Origin: Actinokineospora bangkokensis
Lineage (GTDB): Bacteria; Actinomycetota; Actinomycetes; Mycobacteriales; Pseudonocardiaceae
DNA: 64,000 nt
Reading direction: 5' to 3'
Assembly (NCBI RefSeq): GCF_001940455.1
Contig: NZ_MKQR01000026.1
Location: forward strand, 72,593 to 136,592
Part shown: positions 1 through 12,487 of the stretch, piece after piece
Numbering within the stretch: position 1 is the stretch's first letter
Layout of the letters: the number at the start of each line of letters is the position of its first letter
Made by a program: the position numbers and the translations under genes
Notes under the pieces: generated by a model
The model's input: only the letters and a program-made list of their open reading frames with translations
Told to the model about the DNA's origin: nothing
Databases searched by the model: none

Positions 1-2
1 TG

Positions 3-512
3 GTCGCCCCCCGGATGCGGCTGCTGGCCGACGCGCTGGCGGCCCGCTCGGCGCCCCGCTCGGTGCTGCTGCTCGACGGGGTCACCACCCCGGCGAACGT
101 CGGCATGATCCTGCGCACCGCCACCGCCGCGGGCATCGGCGGGATCGTGGTGCCCCGGCGCGGGGTGGCCTCGCTGGACCCGCTGGTGGTGAAGGCCTCG
201 GCCGGGGTGGCGTTCACCGCGCCGGTGCTGCGCTGCGGCACCGCCGCCGAGGCCGCCGAGGAGCTGCGCGGGGCCGGGTTCGAGCTGTTCGCCATGGACG
301 CGGGCGCCCGCCGCTCGGTGTTCGAGGTCGAGCTGCCCGAGCGGGTCGCCTTCGTGCTCGGCAGCGAGACGGCCGGGGTGGGCGAGGACGTGCGCCGGTT
401 CGTCCGCCGCTGGGTGTCGATCCCGATGGCGGGTGGCGTGGAGTCGCTGAACGTGGCCAGCGCGGCCGCCGTCCTCTGCTTCGAGCTGGTGCGGCGCGGG
501 GCGGCCGGGTAG
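3..512 (+). CDS. TrmH/SpoU-family RNA 2'-O-methyltransferase, 5' end outside window
   Basis: SAM-dependent RNA 2'-O-ribose methyltransferase of the SpoU (SPOUT, trefoil-knot) class, expected to modify rRNA or tRNA in the cytoplasm. All three SpoU motifs are visible: motif 1 NVGMILRTA, motif 2 VLGSETAGV and motif 3 IPMAGGVESLNVASAAAV, which forms the knot and binds SAM. The frame is open from the first bases of the window, so the gene begins upstream and only the catalytic domain is seen; the usual N-terminal substrate-binding domain is probably cut off. The exact target (for example 23S rRNA) cannot be told from this part. Confidence 0.85.
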   Translation, partial: VAPRMRLLADALAARSAPRSVLLLDGVTTPANVGMILRTATAAGIGGIVVPRRGVASLDPLVVKASAGVAFTAPVLRCGTAAEAAEELRGAGFELFAMDAGARRSVFEVELPERVAFVLGSETAGVGEDVRRFVRRWVSIPMAGGVESLNVASAAAVLCFELVRRGAAG

Positions 513-648
513 CACCGGGTCCTCAGTGGACTACCTGCTTCGAATGACCTAAGAGGACAGTGAGATACCTCTTTCGGGTGAGGGGTGTCCACTCCTCGGC
601 TCGGGGGCGCTCTGTCGGGCGGTGTCAGTCCGACGGGGAGGTCCGGCG

Positions 649-1125
649 ATGGTGTGGGTGGAAACGCTGCCCGAGTACGGCGAGGTCGAGGACGCGTGGT
701 CCACACCGACCCCCGGCCCGGTGCAGGAGGTCGCGGGCCTGTCGGCCGAGGGGGCGACCCCCGCCCGGGACGCGGTGTGGCGCCTGCTCGCCCTGGCCGT
801 GGAGGTGGTCGACGGCAAGCGCCACCCGGGGCAGCTGCGGGCGGCGGTGACCGCGGGGGTCTACGAGTCGCTGCTGACCCGCTGGCGGGAAGCGGGCCCC
901 TGGCGCCACCGCCTCGTGTCCCTGCACCTGCACCCCCTCGACCAGGTCGACGGCACCCCGGCGGCGGAGTTCTGCGGCACGGTGCGGGTGCGCGCCCAGG
1001 GCCGCCCAGGCTGGCACGCGGTGGCACTGGCCGGGCGGGTGGAGGCGGTGGCGGGCCGCTGGGTCTGCACGGCCTTCCGCCTCCTGCTCCCCGCCGCGGC
1101 CCTCCGCCGCGCCGCTGCGGCGTGA
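649..1125 (+). CDS. Rv3235-like conserved actinobacterial protein (DUF6459-like)
   Basis: A 158-residue protein of unknown function, assigned to the Rv3235 family from its place next to secA and from its central HLHPLDQVDGTPAAEF-type segment followed by short strands and an Ala/Arg-rich tail. The ATG at 649 is chosen because GGGGAGG lies about seven bases upstream; a longer frame from a GTG at 622 lacks such a site. No signal peptide, membrane segment or catalytic motif is seen. It converges on secA, with a strong terminator between them. Family placement is moderately sure; function is unknown. Confidence 0.7.
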   Translation: MVWVETLPEYGEVEDAWSTPTPGPVQEVAGLSAEGATPARDAVWRLLALAVEVVDGKRHPGQLRAAVTAGVYESLLTRWREAGPWRHRLVSLHLHPLDQVDGTPAAEFCGTVRVRAQGRPGWHAVALAGRVEAVAGRWVCTAFRLLLPAAALRRAAAA

Positions 1126-1164
1126 GCCGGGGACAGGTGGTGCGGGACTGGTGCGGGATATGCG

Positions 1165-1203
1165 CAGGGGCGCGCCTTCCCCGGGTGGGAAGGCGCGCCC
1201 CTG
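1165..1203. terminator. Bidirectional hairpin terminator between Rv3235-like gene and secA
   Basis: A perfect 17-bp stem (1165-1181 pairs with 1187-1203, core GGGGCGCGCCTTCCC) closes a 5-base loop. It sits between two convergent stop codons, so it can end transcription from both sides. No U-tract follows, which is common in high-G+C actinobacteria. Confidence 0.8.
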
Positions 1204-1217
1204 GGTCGTGCCGGGTG

Positions 1218-4184
<2,967 letters not shown>

Positions 4185-4365
4185 CGGAGTCGACCTCGCT
4201 AGCTGATAGTCGTGCACCCGTCGCGGGGCGCTCTTCTTGGCCATCGTAGGCAACCCGCCGCCCCGTGTGCACCGACGCACGTCGGCGGCGCGGAGCAGGG
4301 TACCCGGGCAGCCACCACCAGGAGGTCAACGGTCGGCGGTACGGACTGGTTCCCCGCAGGTCAGA

Positions 4366-4406
4366 CGCGTGGCGCCCGCCCGGGGGACCCGGGCGGGCGC
4401 CACGCG
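4366..4406 (-). terminator. Terminator downstream of hpf
   Basis: A perfect 19-bp stem (4366-4384 with 4388-4406, core GTGGCGCCCGCCCGGG) with a 3-base loop starts just beyond the hpf stop codon. It separates hpf from secA in the minus direction. Confidence 0.8.
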
Positions 4407-4414
4407 GCGGGCGG

Positions 4415-5059
4415 TCAGACCAGCCGGATCACGCCGTAGTCGAAGGCCCGGCGGCGGTAGACCACGCTGGGCAGGCCGGAGTCGACGTCGGCGAACAGGT
4501 AGAAGTCGTGCCCGACCAGCTCCATCTCGTAGAGGGCCTGGTCGACGGTCATGGGCTTGGCGGGGTGCTCCTTCTCGCGGACGATGCTGCCGGGGAGGTT
4601 GTCCGGCACGTCCTCCCAGCTCGGCTGGGCGGGCACCTCGGTGTCGTGGTCTTGGGGGGCGGTGAGCAGGGCGGTGCTCCTGCTCGTGGCGCCGCCGAAC
4701 TCGGCGACGGCCGCGGCGGTGGCCTCGGCGACCGAGGCGGGGCTGCGGCGGCCGTGGTGCACGCGCCTGCGGTCGTGCAGCTTGCGCAACCGGTTCTCGA
4801 GCTTGCCCACCGCGAGGTCGAGCGCGCCGTAGAAGTCACCGGCGCACGCCTCGGCGCGCACGACCGGGCCGCGGCCCTTGGCGGTGATCTCGACCCGCTG
4901 GCAGTTCTTGGCCTGCCTGCGGTTGGGTTCGTGGAACAGCTCCACGTCGAAGCGGATGACCTTGCGGTCGTAGCGCTCCAGACGGGACAGCTTCTCCTCA
5001 ACGTGCACCCGGTAGTGCTCAGGCACCTCGACGTTACGGCCCTTAACCACGATGTCCAT
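4415..5059 (-). CDS. hpf: Long-form ribosome hibernation promoting factor (HPF/RaiA)
   Basis: A 214-residue ribosome-binding protein that inactivates and pairs 70S ribosomes in stationary phase or stress. Residues 1-105 are the S30AE domain (MDIVVKGRNVEVPEHYRVH start, conserved RFDVELFHEPN), followed by a variable linker and a C-terminal dimerisation domain (about 155-214, including KPMTVDQALYEMELVGHDFY). The two domains make it the long form, orthologous by order to Rv3241c. The ATG at 5059 has GGGAGG six bases upstream; an in-frame extension to 5233 is not needed. The 525-bp upstream gap probably holds its promoter. Confidence 0.95.
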   Translation of the reverse strand: MDIVVKGRNVEVPEHYRVHVEEKLSRLERYDRKVIRFDVELFHEPNRRQAKNCQRVEITAKGRGPVVRAEACAGDFYGALDLAVGKLENRLRKLHDRRRVHHGRRSPASVAEATAAAVAEFGGATSRSTALLTAPQDHDTEVPAQPSWEDVPDNLPGSIVREKEHPAKPMTVDQALYEMELVGHDFYLFADVDSGLPSVVYRRRAFDYGVIRLV

Positions 5060-5584
5060 ACACGACCTCCCTCGCCTGCCGCGAGTGATTGGTTCCGCCG
5101 ACACTGCTCGGCGCCGGGATCGTCTGGATTCCAAGCCCAGGACAGGGCGCGACCGCGGAGGCGAACTCCGCCCGGTCAGCGCGCCACCGGCGCCAGGGTC
5201 ATGGCCTGATCGCCTCCTCCCGCTGTCCGGCAACGGTGATGGGGAAGCACGGTAGCCCCGCAGGCGCGGTCGCGACAGCCCCCGGGGCAGGCGACGTCCG
5301 TCCGTGAGCGAGTTTCACTGCGTGCAACCGATAAGCCGGGCAAACGCCCGAGACGCGCCGCCAAACGTTCGATCGGGTGGACTTCTCGTCACCCGATCGG
5401 ACCATCGTCGCCCGCCGGTCGGCGGTGTACAAGCGTCCTGACAGGACACCCGGCTCCCCGGGTGCCCCGCGGCGGCGCTCGACGGTGAGGCGCATACCCG
5501 GACAACGCCCGCGCCCCCGGTGTGGTTCCCGCCCCGCACCACCCGATCGGCCCACGCCCTGTCCCGCATCGCGGGACGCGCGGG
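5060..5584. other. 525-bp intergenic region upstream of hpf, with one inverted repeat
   Basis: I find no convincing gene here. It must hold the minus-strand hpf promoter, but no promoter stands out. A perfect 10-bp inverted repeat (CGATCGGGTG at 5370-5379, CACCCGATCG at 5390-5399) with a 10-base spacer could be an operator for hpf or a late terminator for comF. Confidence 0.5.
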
Positions 5585-6202
5585 TCAGACCGCGGCGGTG
5601 CACGCCACCACCGCCACCACGCACCGGCCCAGCACGCGCGCGCACGCCGCGGCGGTGGCCCCGGTGGTGACGACGTCGTCCACCAGCACCACCGGCGCGT
5701 CGGGGATGGCGTCCGCGGTGAGGTGCCGCGCCAGGTTGTCCGCGCGCTCGGCCGGGGTGAGCCCAACTGAATCGCGCGCCCCCGGGGTGAGGCGCAGCGG
5801 GTGGGCCGTGTCGAGGCCCAGCGACCGGGCCGCGAGCGCGGCGATGCGCGCCATGTGCGGCCCCCCTCGCCGCCGCGCGGCGGCGGGTCTGGAGGGGACC
5901 GGGACGAGCGTGGGGGCGGGTGGCAGGTCGGGGATGCGGGGGACGGCGTTGGCGAGGGCGCGGGCCAGGACGGGGTGCAGGTCCCGCCGGTTGCGCTCCT
6001 TCGCCGCGATCACCGCCCGGCGCGGCGGTCCGGTGTGGGCGGCCGTGGCGTAGGTGGGCGGGTGGCGGTGGGTGAAGGCGGCGCGGTGCAGGGGGAAGGG
6101 CGTGCCGAAGGAGAGGTCGCAGCGCGGGCACCAGGCGGTGCCGGGGGCGCGGCAGCCCGCGCAGCGGAGCGGGAGGAGGAGGTCGAGGAAGGTGAGGATC
6201 AT
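5585..6202 (-). CDS. ComF-family phosphoribosyltransferase-like protein
   Basis: A 205-residue ComF-type protein. The N-terminus carries a four-Cys zinc site (CAGCRAPGTAWCPRC). The C-terminal half is a type I phosphoribosyltransferase fold with the PRPP-binding motif VVLVDDVVTTGAT and an upstream LVPVPSRPAAARRRGG segment. ComF proteins act in DNA uptake in competent bacteria, but the role in actinobacteria is not established; the mycobacterial syntenic gene is Rv3242c. The ATG at 6202 gives the usual start (MILTFLDLLLPLRCAGC); no strong ribosome site is seen. Its upstream gap contains repeat copy A. Confidence 0.88.
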   Translation of the reverse strand: MILTFLDLLLPLRCAGCRAPGTAWCPRCDLSFGTPFPLHRAAFTHRHPPTYATAAHTGPPRRAVIAAKERNRRDLHPVLARALANAVPRIPDLPPAPTLVPVPSRPAAARRRGGPHMARIAALAARSLGLDTAHPLRLTPGARDSVGLTPAERADNLARHLTADAIPDAPVVLVDDVVTTGATAAACARVLGRCVVAVVACTAAV

Positions 6203-6364
6203 GCGGGAGATGGTGGCGTGGAACGGGGAGGCGTGGGGAAAGTTGTCCACAGGCGGTGCTCGGTCTTGTGGGCGGGTCCGCTCGGCTTCGCCGGGGGCTT
6301 GAGAGGTGGCCCGGTTGGGCGGATTCGCTTGGCTTCGCCGGGGTGCGGGGATTTGCGTTGTGGG

Positions 6365-6509
6365 CCCGGTTGGGTGGATCCGCTTGGTCGGGGCCCCTAC
6401 GGCGATCATGTGCTGCGGGCGGGGAAAAGGCGGGCTGAAAAGACGCCCGCCCGTCCCGTTGGGTAGCACATGATCGCCTCCCCCGACCAAGCGGATCCAC
6501 CCAACCGGG
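6365..6509. repeat. Palindromic intergenic element, copy A
   Basis: A 145-bp element. The outer arms 6365-6393 and 6481-6509 are perfect 29-bp complements (ends CCCGGTTGGG and CCCAACCGGG). An inner 14-bp stem pairs GGCGATCATGTGCT (6401-6414) with 6465-6478, and an apical stem GGCGGGC/GCCCGCC (6429-6435/6445-6451) closes a TGAAAAGA-type loop. CCCCTAC (6394-6400) and GGGAAAAG are unpaired. It lies between the end of lpqB and the start of comF. A degenerate extra copy of the left arm is at 6310-6332. Copies B-E share the design. Confidence 0.9.
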
Positions 6510-6580
6510 CAGTGCCCGCTGTCCGGGCTCGGCTTGTGGGGGTGGTCGCCTTGGTGCCTTCTCCTGCCACTTTGACCCAG

Positions 6581-6678
6581 GCTGGCGCGGGGGTAGCCCG
6601 GGCAAGGGGACCCCTGTTTTCAACGTTACCGGCGGGGGGCGACGAAACTCGACCACCGCGAAAGGGCTGTGGACAACT
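6581..6678. repeat. Conserved tail block of copy A, ending in TGTGGACAA
   Basis: The 54 bp at 6581-6634 are identical to the blocks after copies B and D except for one base (GGTAGC here, GGTAAC there). The block contains the mini-palindrome AGGGGACCCCT and ends near GTTACC, which pairs with GGTAAC in the other copies. CTGTGGACAACT at 6667-6678 contains TGTGGACAA, the reverse of the actinobacterial DnaA-box consensus TTGTCCACA. A 12-base inverted match (AGTTGTCCACAG) lies at 6241-6252, so copy A is bracketed by this motif. Confidence 0.8.
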
Positions 6679-6764
6679 CGGCTGGGTGGTGTGCCCCGGG
6701 CTCGTTGGGGGGGTGGGCCTCTTCGGGTGGGAACACCCGCCAGGTCCCGTTGTGAGGGGAGGGG

Positions 6765-8482
6765 TCAGCCGGGGTAGAAGGGGAGGGAGCCGGGGGGTTG
6801 GTTGTGGCCGTGGGGGAGCCAGGTGCTGCTGGCCTCGGGGGTCATCCAGAGGCCGAGGCTGTCGACCACGAGGGTGGAGCGGTTGGGGGAGGCGGCGATG
6901 GCCTTGACCGGGAGGGTGAGGTTGGCGGTGTTGTAGCGGGTGACGGTGGAGCCGTCGATGGGGAGGGAGGCGACGGGCATGGCGGGGTTGCCGGTGGCGA
7001 CGACGATGTTCTCGCGGTCGATCCAGTCGAGGCCGAGGACGTTGGAGACGGTGCCGCCCTGGAGGGTGAGGGGGGAGCGGATGGCGACGCTGTCGTTGGT
7101 GCGGACGACGGTGCCGATGCGGACCTCGCCGTTGACGACGGCGGCGACGCGGACGCCGTCGCGGGAGAGGCGGAGCTGGGTGATGGTGCCGCCGCCGCGG
7201 AGGAGTTCGGTGGCGTCGACGGAGAAGACCTCCCAGGTGTTCTGGGGGGTGCGGCCGACGCGGAGGACGAAGGTGCCGTCCTTGACCGTCCAGACCTCGC
7301 TGGGCGGGGAGTCGTCGCCCGCGCTGAGCAGCCAGGTGGGGCGGGTGAGGGTGCCGGAGTCGGTGCCGGGGACCTCGGGCAGGGCCTCGGGGGTGCCGAC
7401 GCGGAGGCGGACCTGGCCGGTGGGGGTGCGCTGGACGACGGCCAGGGCGGTGCCGTCCATGGACTGCGCGGCGCTCTGGACCTCGTAGGCGCCCGCGCCC
7501 GCGGGGCCGTCGATGGGCTTGCCGTCGCGCAGGGAGTAGACGCGGCCCGCGGTCACCGACAGGCCCAGCAGGTCGGGCTTCGGGGTGGTGAGGTTCTCGT
7601 AGGCGTTGAAGTCGCCGCGGTTCCAGTCGCGCTGGCCCGCCACCAGGGGGCGGTCCTGGTTGTCCAGGCGGATGGTGCTGGTGGTGACCTCGTAGAGGGT
7701 CGTGACCACCTGCAGGGCGACCTTCTTGCGGTCCTCGGCGGACTTGTCCATCTGGCCGAAGTTGACCCGGATCGCGCCGTCGGGCTCCGGCACCACGTTC
7801 GTGCGCAGCTCCAGGCCGTCGAGCTGGCTGCGGACCGCGCCGCGCAGGCTGTCCGACGGGCCGTCGAGCAGCAGCTGCACCACCCGGCCCTCCAGGCCGT
7901 CGCGCGGCTCGGTGGGCACGAACCTCGGGTCGGGTACCAGCACCCGCTGGTTGGGGTCGAAGAACTGGAGGTCGACGCGGCGGTAGGAGTTGGTGAAGCC
8001 GTCCCGGGTGATCACCGCGTTGCGCGGGCCGTCGGAGATGCGCCACTGGCCCTCGGCGTTGCGGGTGAGCTTGAACCGGATCTCCACCGGCTGCACCTGG
8101 GCGAAGAAGGTGCGCCCGGCGTCGAGCCTGCCGACCTGCTTGCCGGAGAGGATGACCACCTGCTCGTTGGCCTGGTTGCCCTCGGGCAGCGACGGCGGGG
8201 TGGTCTTCGGCTCGTTCTCGATGATCGTCTCGCCGCCGCCGTCCCAGGTGTCGGCGAACTCCGGGGTCAGGTAGCTGCGGGCGGCGTCGGCGTAGCCGGT
8301 CTTGGTGACGAACTCGCCGACCAGCCCGTACGGGTTGAGCCCCGGCGACGGGTCGGACACCACCGGCGCCTGGTTCTGCGGCGACTCGCGGATGACCTTG
8401 GGCAGGGTGCTCTCCGGGATGTTGGAGCACCCCGCCAGGAACAGCGCGACGAGTGCGAGCACGACGGCCTTGGCGGTGGCTT

Positions 8483-8486
<4 letters not shown>
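6765..8486 (-). CDS. lpqB: Lipoprotein LpqB, MtrAB accessory protein
   Basis: A 573-residue lipoprotein working with the MtrB sensor kinase at the outer face of the membrane in mycobacteria, affecting MtrA activation and cell division. The N-terminus is a lipoprotein signal with lipobox LAGC and lipid-bearing Cys20. A GerMN-type domain follows in the first half and a beta-propeller-like region in the second. The GTG start at 8486 overlaps the mtrB stop (GTGA), and GAGGAGG lies seven bases upstream. It is the last gene of mtrA-mtrB-lpqB; the repeat region behind it may end the transcript. Confidence 0.95.
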
Positions 8487-10173
<1,687 letters not shown>

Positions 10174-10177
<4 letters not shown>

Positions 10178-10857
10178 GGCGGGCCCGCCTTGTACCCGAC
10201 GCCGCGCACGGTGAGCACGACCTCCGGGTGCTCCGGGTCGCGCTCGACCTTGGAGCGCAGCCGCTGCACGTGCACGTTGACCAGGCGGGTGTCGGCGGCG
10301 TGCCGGTAGCCCCAGACCTGCTCCAGCAGCACCTCGCGGGTGAACACCTGGCGGGGCTTGCGGGCCAGGGCGACCAGCAGGTCGAACTCCAGCGGGGTGA
10401 GCTGGATGGCCCGGCCGTCGCGGGTCACCTCGTGGCCGGGCACGTCGATGGTGAGGTCGCCGATGGCCAGCGTCTCGGCGGGCTCGCTCTCGGTGCGGCG
10501 CAGCCGGGCCCGCACCCGCGCGACCAGCTCCTTGGGCTTGAACGGCTTGACCACGTAGTCGTCGGCGCCGGACTCCAGGCCGAGCACGATGTCGACGGTG
10601 TCGCTCTTGGCGGTGAGCATCACGATCGGCACGCCGGACTCGCCGCGGATGGCCTTGCAGACGTCGATGCCGTTCATCCCGGGCAGCATGAGGTCGAGCA
10701 GCACCAGGTCGGGCTTGAGCTCGCGCAGCGCGGGCAGCGCCCGGGAGCCGTCGCCCACCACCGCGGTGTCGAACCCCTCGCCGCGCAGCACGATGGTCAG
10801 CATCTCGGCCAGGGCCGGGTCGTCGTCCACTACCAGCACACGTGCCTTCATGGTCAC
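10174..10857 (-). CDS. mtrA: Two-component response regulator MtrA
   Basis: OmpR/PhoB-type regulator of 227 residues. The receiver domain has the acidic DDD near 11-13, phospho-acceptor Asp55 in LVLLDLMLPG, and the conserved Lys in VKPFKPKEL. The C-terminal winged-helix domain includes LEQVWGYRHAADTRLVNVH and ends VRGVGYKAGPP, nearly as in Rv3246c. Known MtrA controls cell-wall hydrolases, division and replication genes. The GTG at 10857 is used; an ATG two codons in is equally possible, and no clear ribosome site helps. Unlike mycobacteria, tmk is not directly upstream because a VOC gene lies between. Confidence 0.97.
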
Positions 10858-10958
10858 ATCGTCGCACCAGGCGCGCGCCGGGGGGCGGGGTGCCCCCGAT
10901 CCCCTGTGGTTGAATCTTGAAACAATAAGTCCGGAGAACCCCCAGGCAGGGAGCGCGC

Positions 10959-11441
10959 ATGGGCATCCGCAGGCTCAACCACGCCGTGCTGTACGTCCGC
11001 TCGGTCCCCCGCGCGGTCGCCTTCTACCGCGACGTCCTCGGCTTCACCGTCGTCACCGCGTTCGCGGACCGGGCCGCCTTCCTGCGCGCCGCCGACTCCG
11101 ACAACGACCACGACCTCGGCCTGTTCGCCGTGGGCGCCGACGCCCGGGGCCCGGTGGCGGGCCAGGTCGGCCTCTACCACCTGGCCTGGTCGGTGCGCAC
11201 CCTCGCCGAGCTGGCGGGCTTCCGCACCCGCCTGACCGCCGCGGGCGCCCTCGTCGGCGCCTCCGACCACGGCGTCTCCAAGTCCCTCTACGCCAAGGAC
11301 CCCGACGGCGTGGAGTTCGAGGTCTCCTGGTTCGTCCCCCGCGACCGCGTCACCCCGGCCATGGAGTCCGTCGGCGTCGCCCCCCTCGACCTCGACGCCG
11401 AACTGGCCCAGTGGGGCCCTGACCTGGTCGGAGCGCCCTGA
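10959..11441 (+). CDS. VOC (glyoxalase/extradiol dioxygenase-like) metalloprotein
   Basis: A 160-residue vicinal-oxygen-chelate protein with two beta-alpha-beta-beta-beta modules. Likely metal ligands are His8 (NHAVLYV), His74 (LYHLAWSV) and Glu121 (GVEFEVSWF). The C-terminal KDPDGVEFEVSW is typical of the extradiol dioxygenase/CatE-like branch. The substrate is unknown. The ATG follows AGGGAG at good distance. It is divergent from mtrA with a ~100-bp shared upstream region and convergent with tmk, so it interrupts the tmk-mtrA neighbourhood. Single-gene unit by appearance. Confidence 0.88.
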   Translation: MGIRRLNHAVLYVRSVPRAVAFYRDVLGFTVVTAFADRAAFLRAADSDNDHDLGLFAVGADARGPVAGQVGLYHLAWSVRTLAELAGFRTRLTAAGALVGASDHGVSKSLYAKDPDGVEFEVSWFVPRDRVTPAMESVGVAPLDLDAELAQWGPDLVGAP

Positions 11442-11576
11442 GTCATCCCGAACCCGCCACCCACCCCCTCGTCCCCACCCGGCACCGTCCCCCACCTGGC
11501 ACCACGGCCGCCTGCCACGCCCGAGGCGACCCGGCACGAGGACAGCGGAGCCGGCGCCGCCCCTTTTGGGGAAGAC

Positions 11577-12218
11577 CTAGGCCAGCAGGTCGGCGGCGAG
11601 GGCGGGGGTGTCGGTGCCCGCCGCGCCGTCGAGGACGCGCCAGGGGCTGAGCCAGTGGGCGGCAGCGAGCTGGTCGTAGACGTGGCCGACCCTGGTCTGG
11701 AGGTCGGCGTCGGACTCCCAGGTGTCGCGGGCGCGGGTGGCGTCGCTGGCCGCGCGGCCCGCGGAGCGCTCGGCGGCGAGCTGCGGGGTGACGCGCAGCA
11801 GGAGGTGGGCGTGCGGGCGGGGCAGGTCGAAGCGGTCGAGCTCGATCGACTCGACCCACCGGACGAAGGGGCCGTCCGCCGCTTCGCCGAGGCGCGCGGC
11901 GCCGTAGGCGGCGTTGGAGGCGACGTAGCGGTCGAGCAGGACGACGTCGTGGGCGTCGAGGGCGGCGCGCAGGTCGTCGCGGGCGCCCTGGCGGTCGAGC
12001 GCGTAGAGCACGGCCATGCCGTAGACCGACTCCCCGAGGCCGCCGAGCCTGCCGTAGAGGCCGTCGCGGACGAGGTCGGCGGTGACCGAGGCGCCGTAGC
12101 GGGGGAAGGCGCGGGTGCCGACGGTGGCACCGCGCTCGACGAGGGCGGCGGTGAGCTGGTCGGCCAGGGTGCGCTTGCCCGCGCCGTCGAGGCCCTCGAT
12201 GACGATCAGTCGACCCAC
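11577..12218 (-). CDS. tmk: Thymidylate kinase
   Basis: Phosphorylates dTMP to dTDP with ATP. The 213-residue frame has the P-loop EGLDGAGKRT (8-17), the FPRYG segment, the DRYVASNAAY nucleoside-site motif and an Arg-rich LID stretch (AERSAGRAASDATRARD), as in Rv3247c (214 residues). The GTG at 12218 places the first strand like mycobacterial Tmk; an alternative GTG at 12251 would add 11 residues, and neither has a strong ribosome site. It lies downstream of sahH but beyond the sahH terminator, so it probably has its own promoter. Confidence 0.95.
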   Translation of the reverse strand: MGRLIVIEGLDGAGKRTLADQLTAALVERGATVGTRAFPRYGASVTADLVRDGLYGRLGGLGESVYGMAVLYALDRQGARDDLRAALDAHDVVLLDRYVASNAAYGAARLGEAADGPFVRWVESIELDRFDLPRPHAHLLLRVTPQLAAERSAGRAASDATRARDTWESDADLQTRVGHVYDQLAAAHWLSPWRVLDGAAGTDTPALAADLLA

Positions 12219-12434
12219 GGGGCGCCACGCTAGCGGACCGGGGGCGGGCACCGCCGGAGGAGTCTCCCCTCCCCTTCGGCCGTGCCCGTCCCCGGCGCCC
12301 CCATCTCCACCCCCCGGGGCGGCTCACCGGTGCTGACGCGCCCCCTGCGCGCGCCAGAACTATCCAAGGTCGTCCTTGCCGCCGCGGGCGTTACACCCCG
12401 CTGGTCGGAGGCGGTGCCAACACCCAGGAAGACG

Positions 12435-12469
12435 CCTGCCCCGGCACGCGGGTTGCGTGCCGGGGCAGG
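12435..12469 (-). terminator. Terminator downstream of sahH
   Basis: A perfect 15-bp stem (CCTGCCCCGGCACGC at 12435-12449 with 12455-12469) and a 5-base loop, about 20 bases beyond the sahH stop on the minus strand. Confidence 0.85.
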
Positions 12470-12487
12470 GTGGGCCGGGGGCGTGCG

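Noticed and set aside
6243..6676. Two TTGTCCACA-type sites near copy A as a replication origin
   Set aside because: Only two boxes, no AT-rich region, and dnaA/dnaN/gyrB are absent. The same motif recurs after other repeat copies, so it belongs to the repeat.
6470..6907. Open frames through repeat copies A, B and D sharing a reading such as RARGPLFSTLPAG
   Set aside because: The shared peptide comes from the conserved 54-bp DNA block. Indels between copies break the frames outside it, and no consistent start or ribosome site is found. Treated as non-coding repeat.
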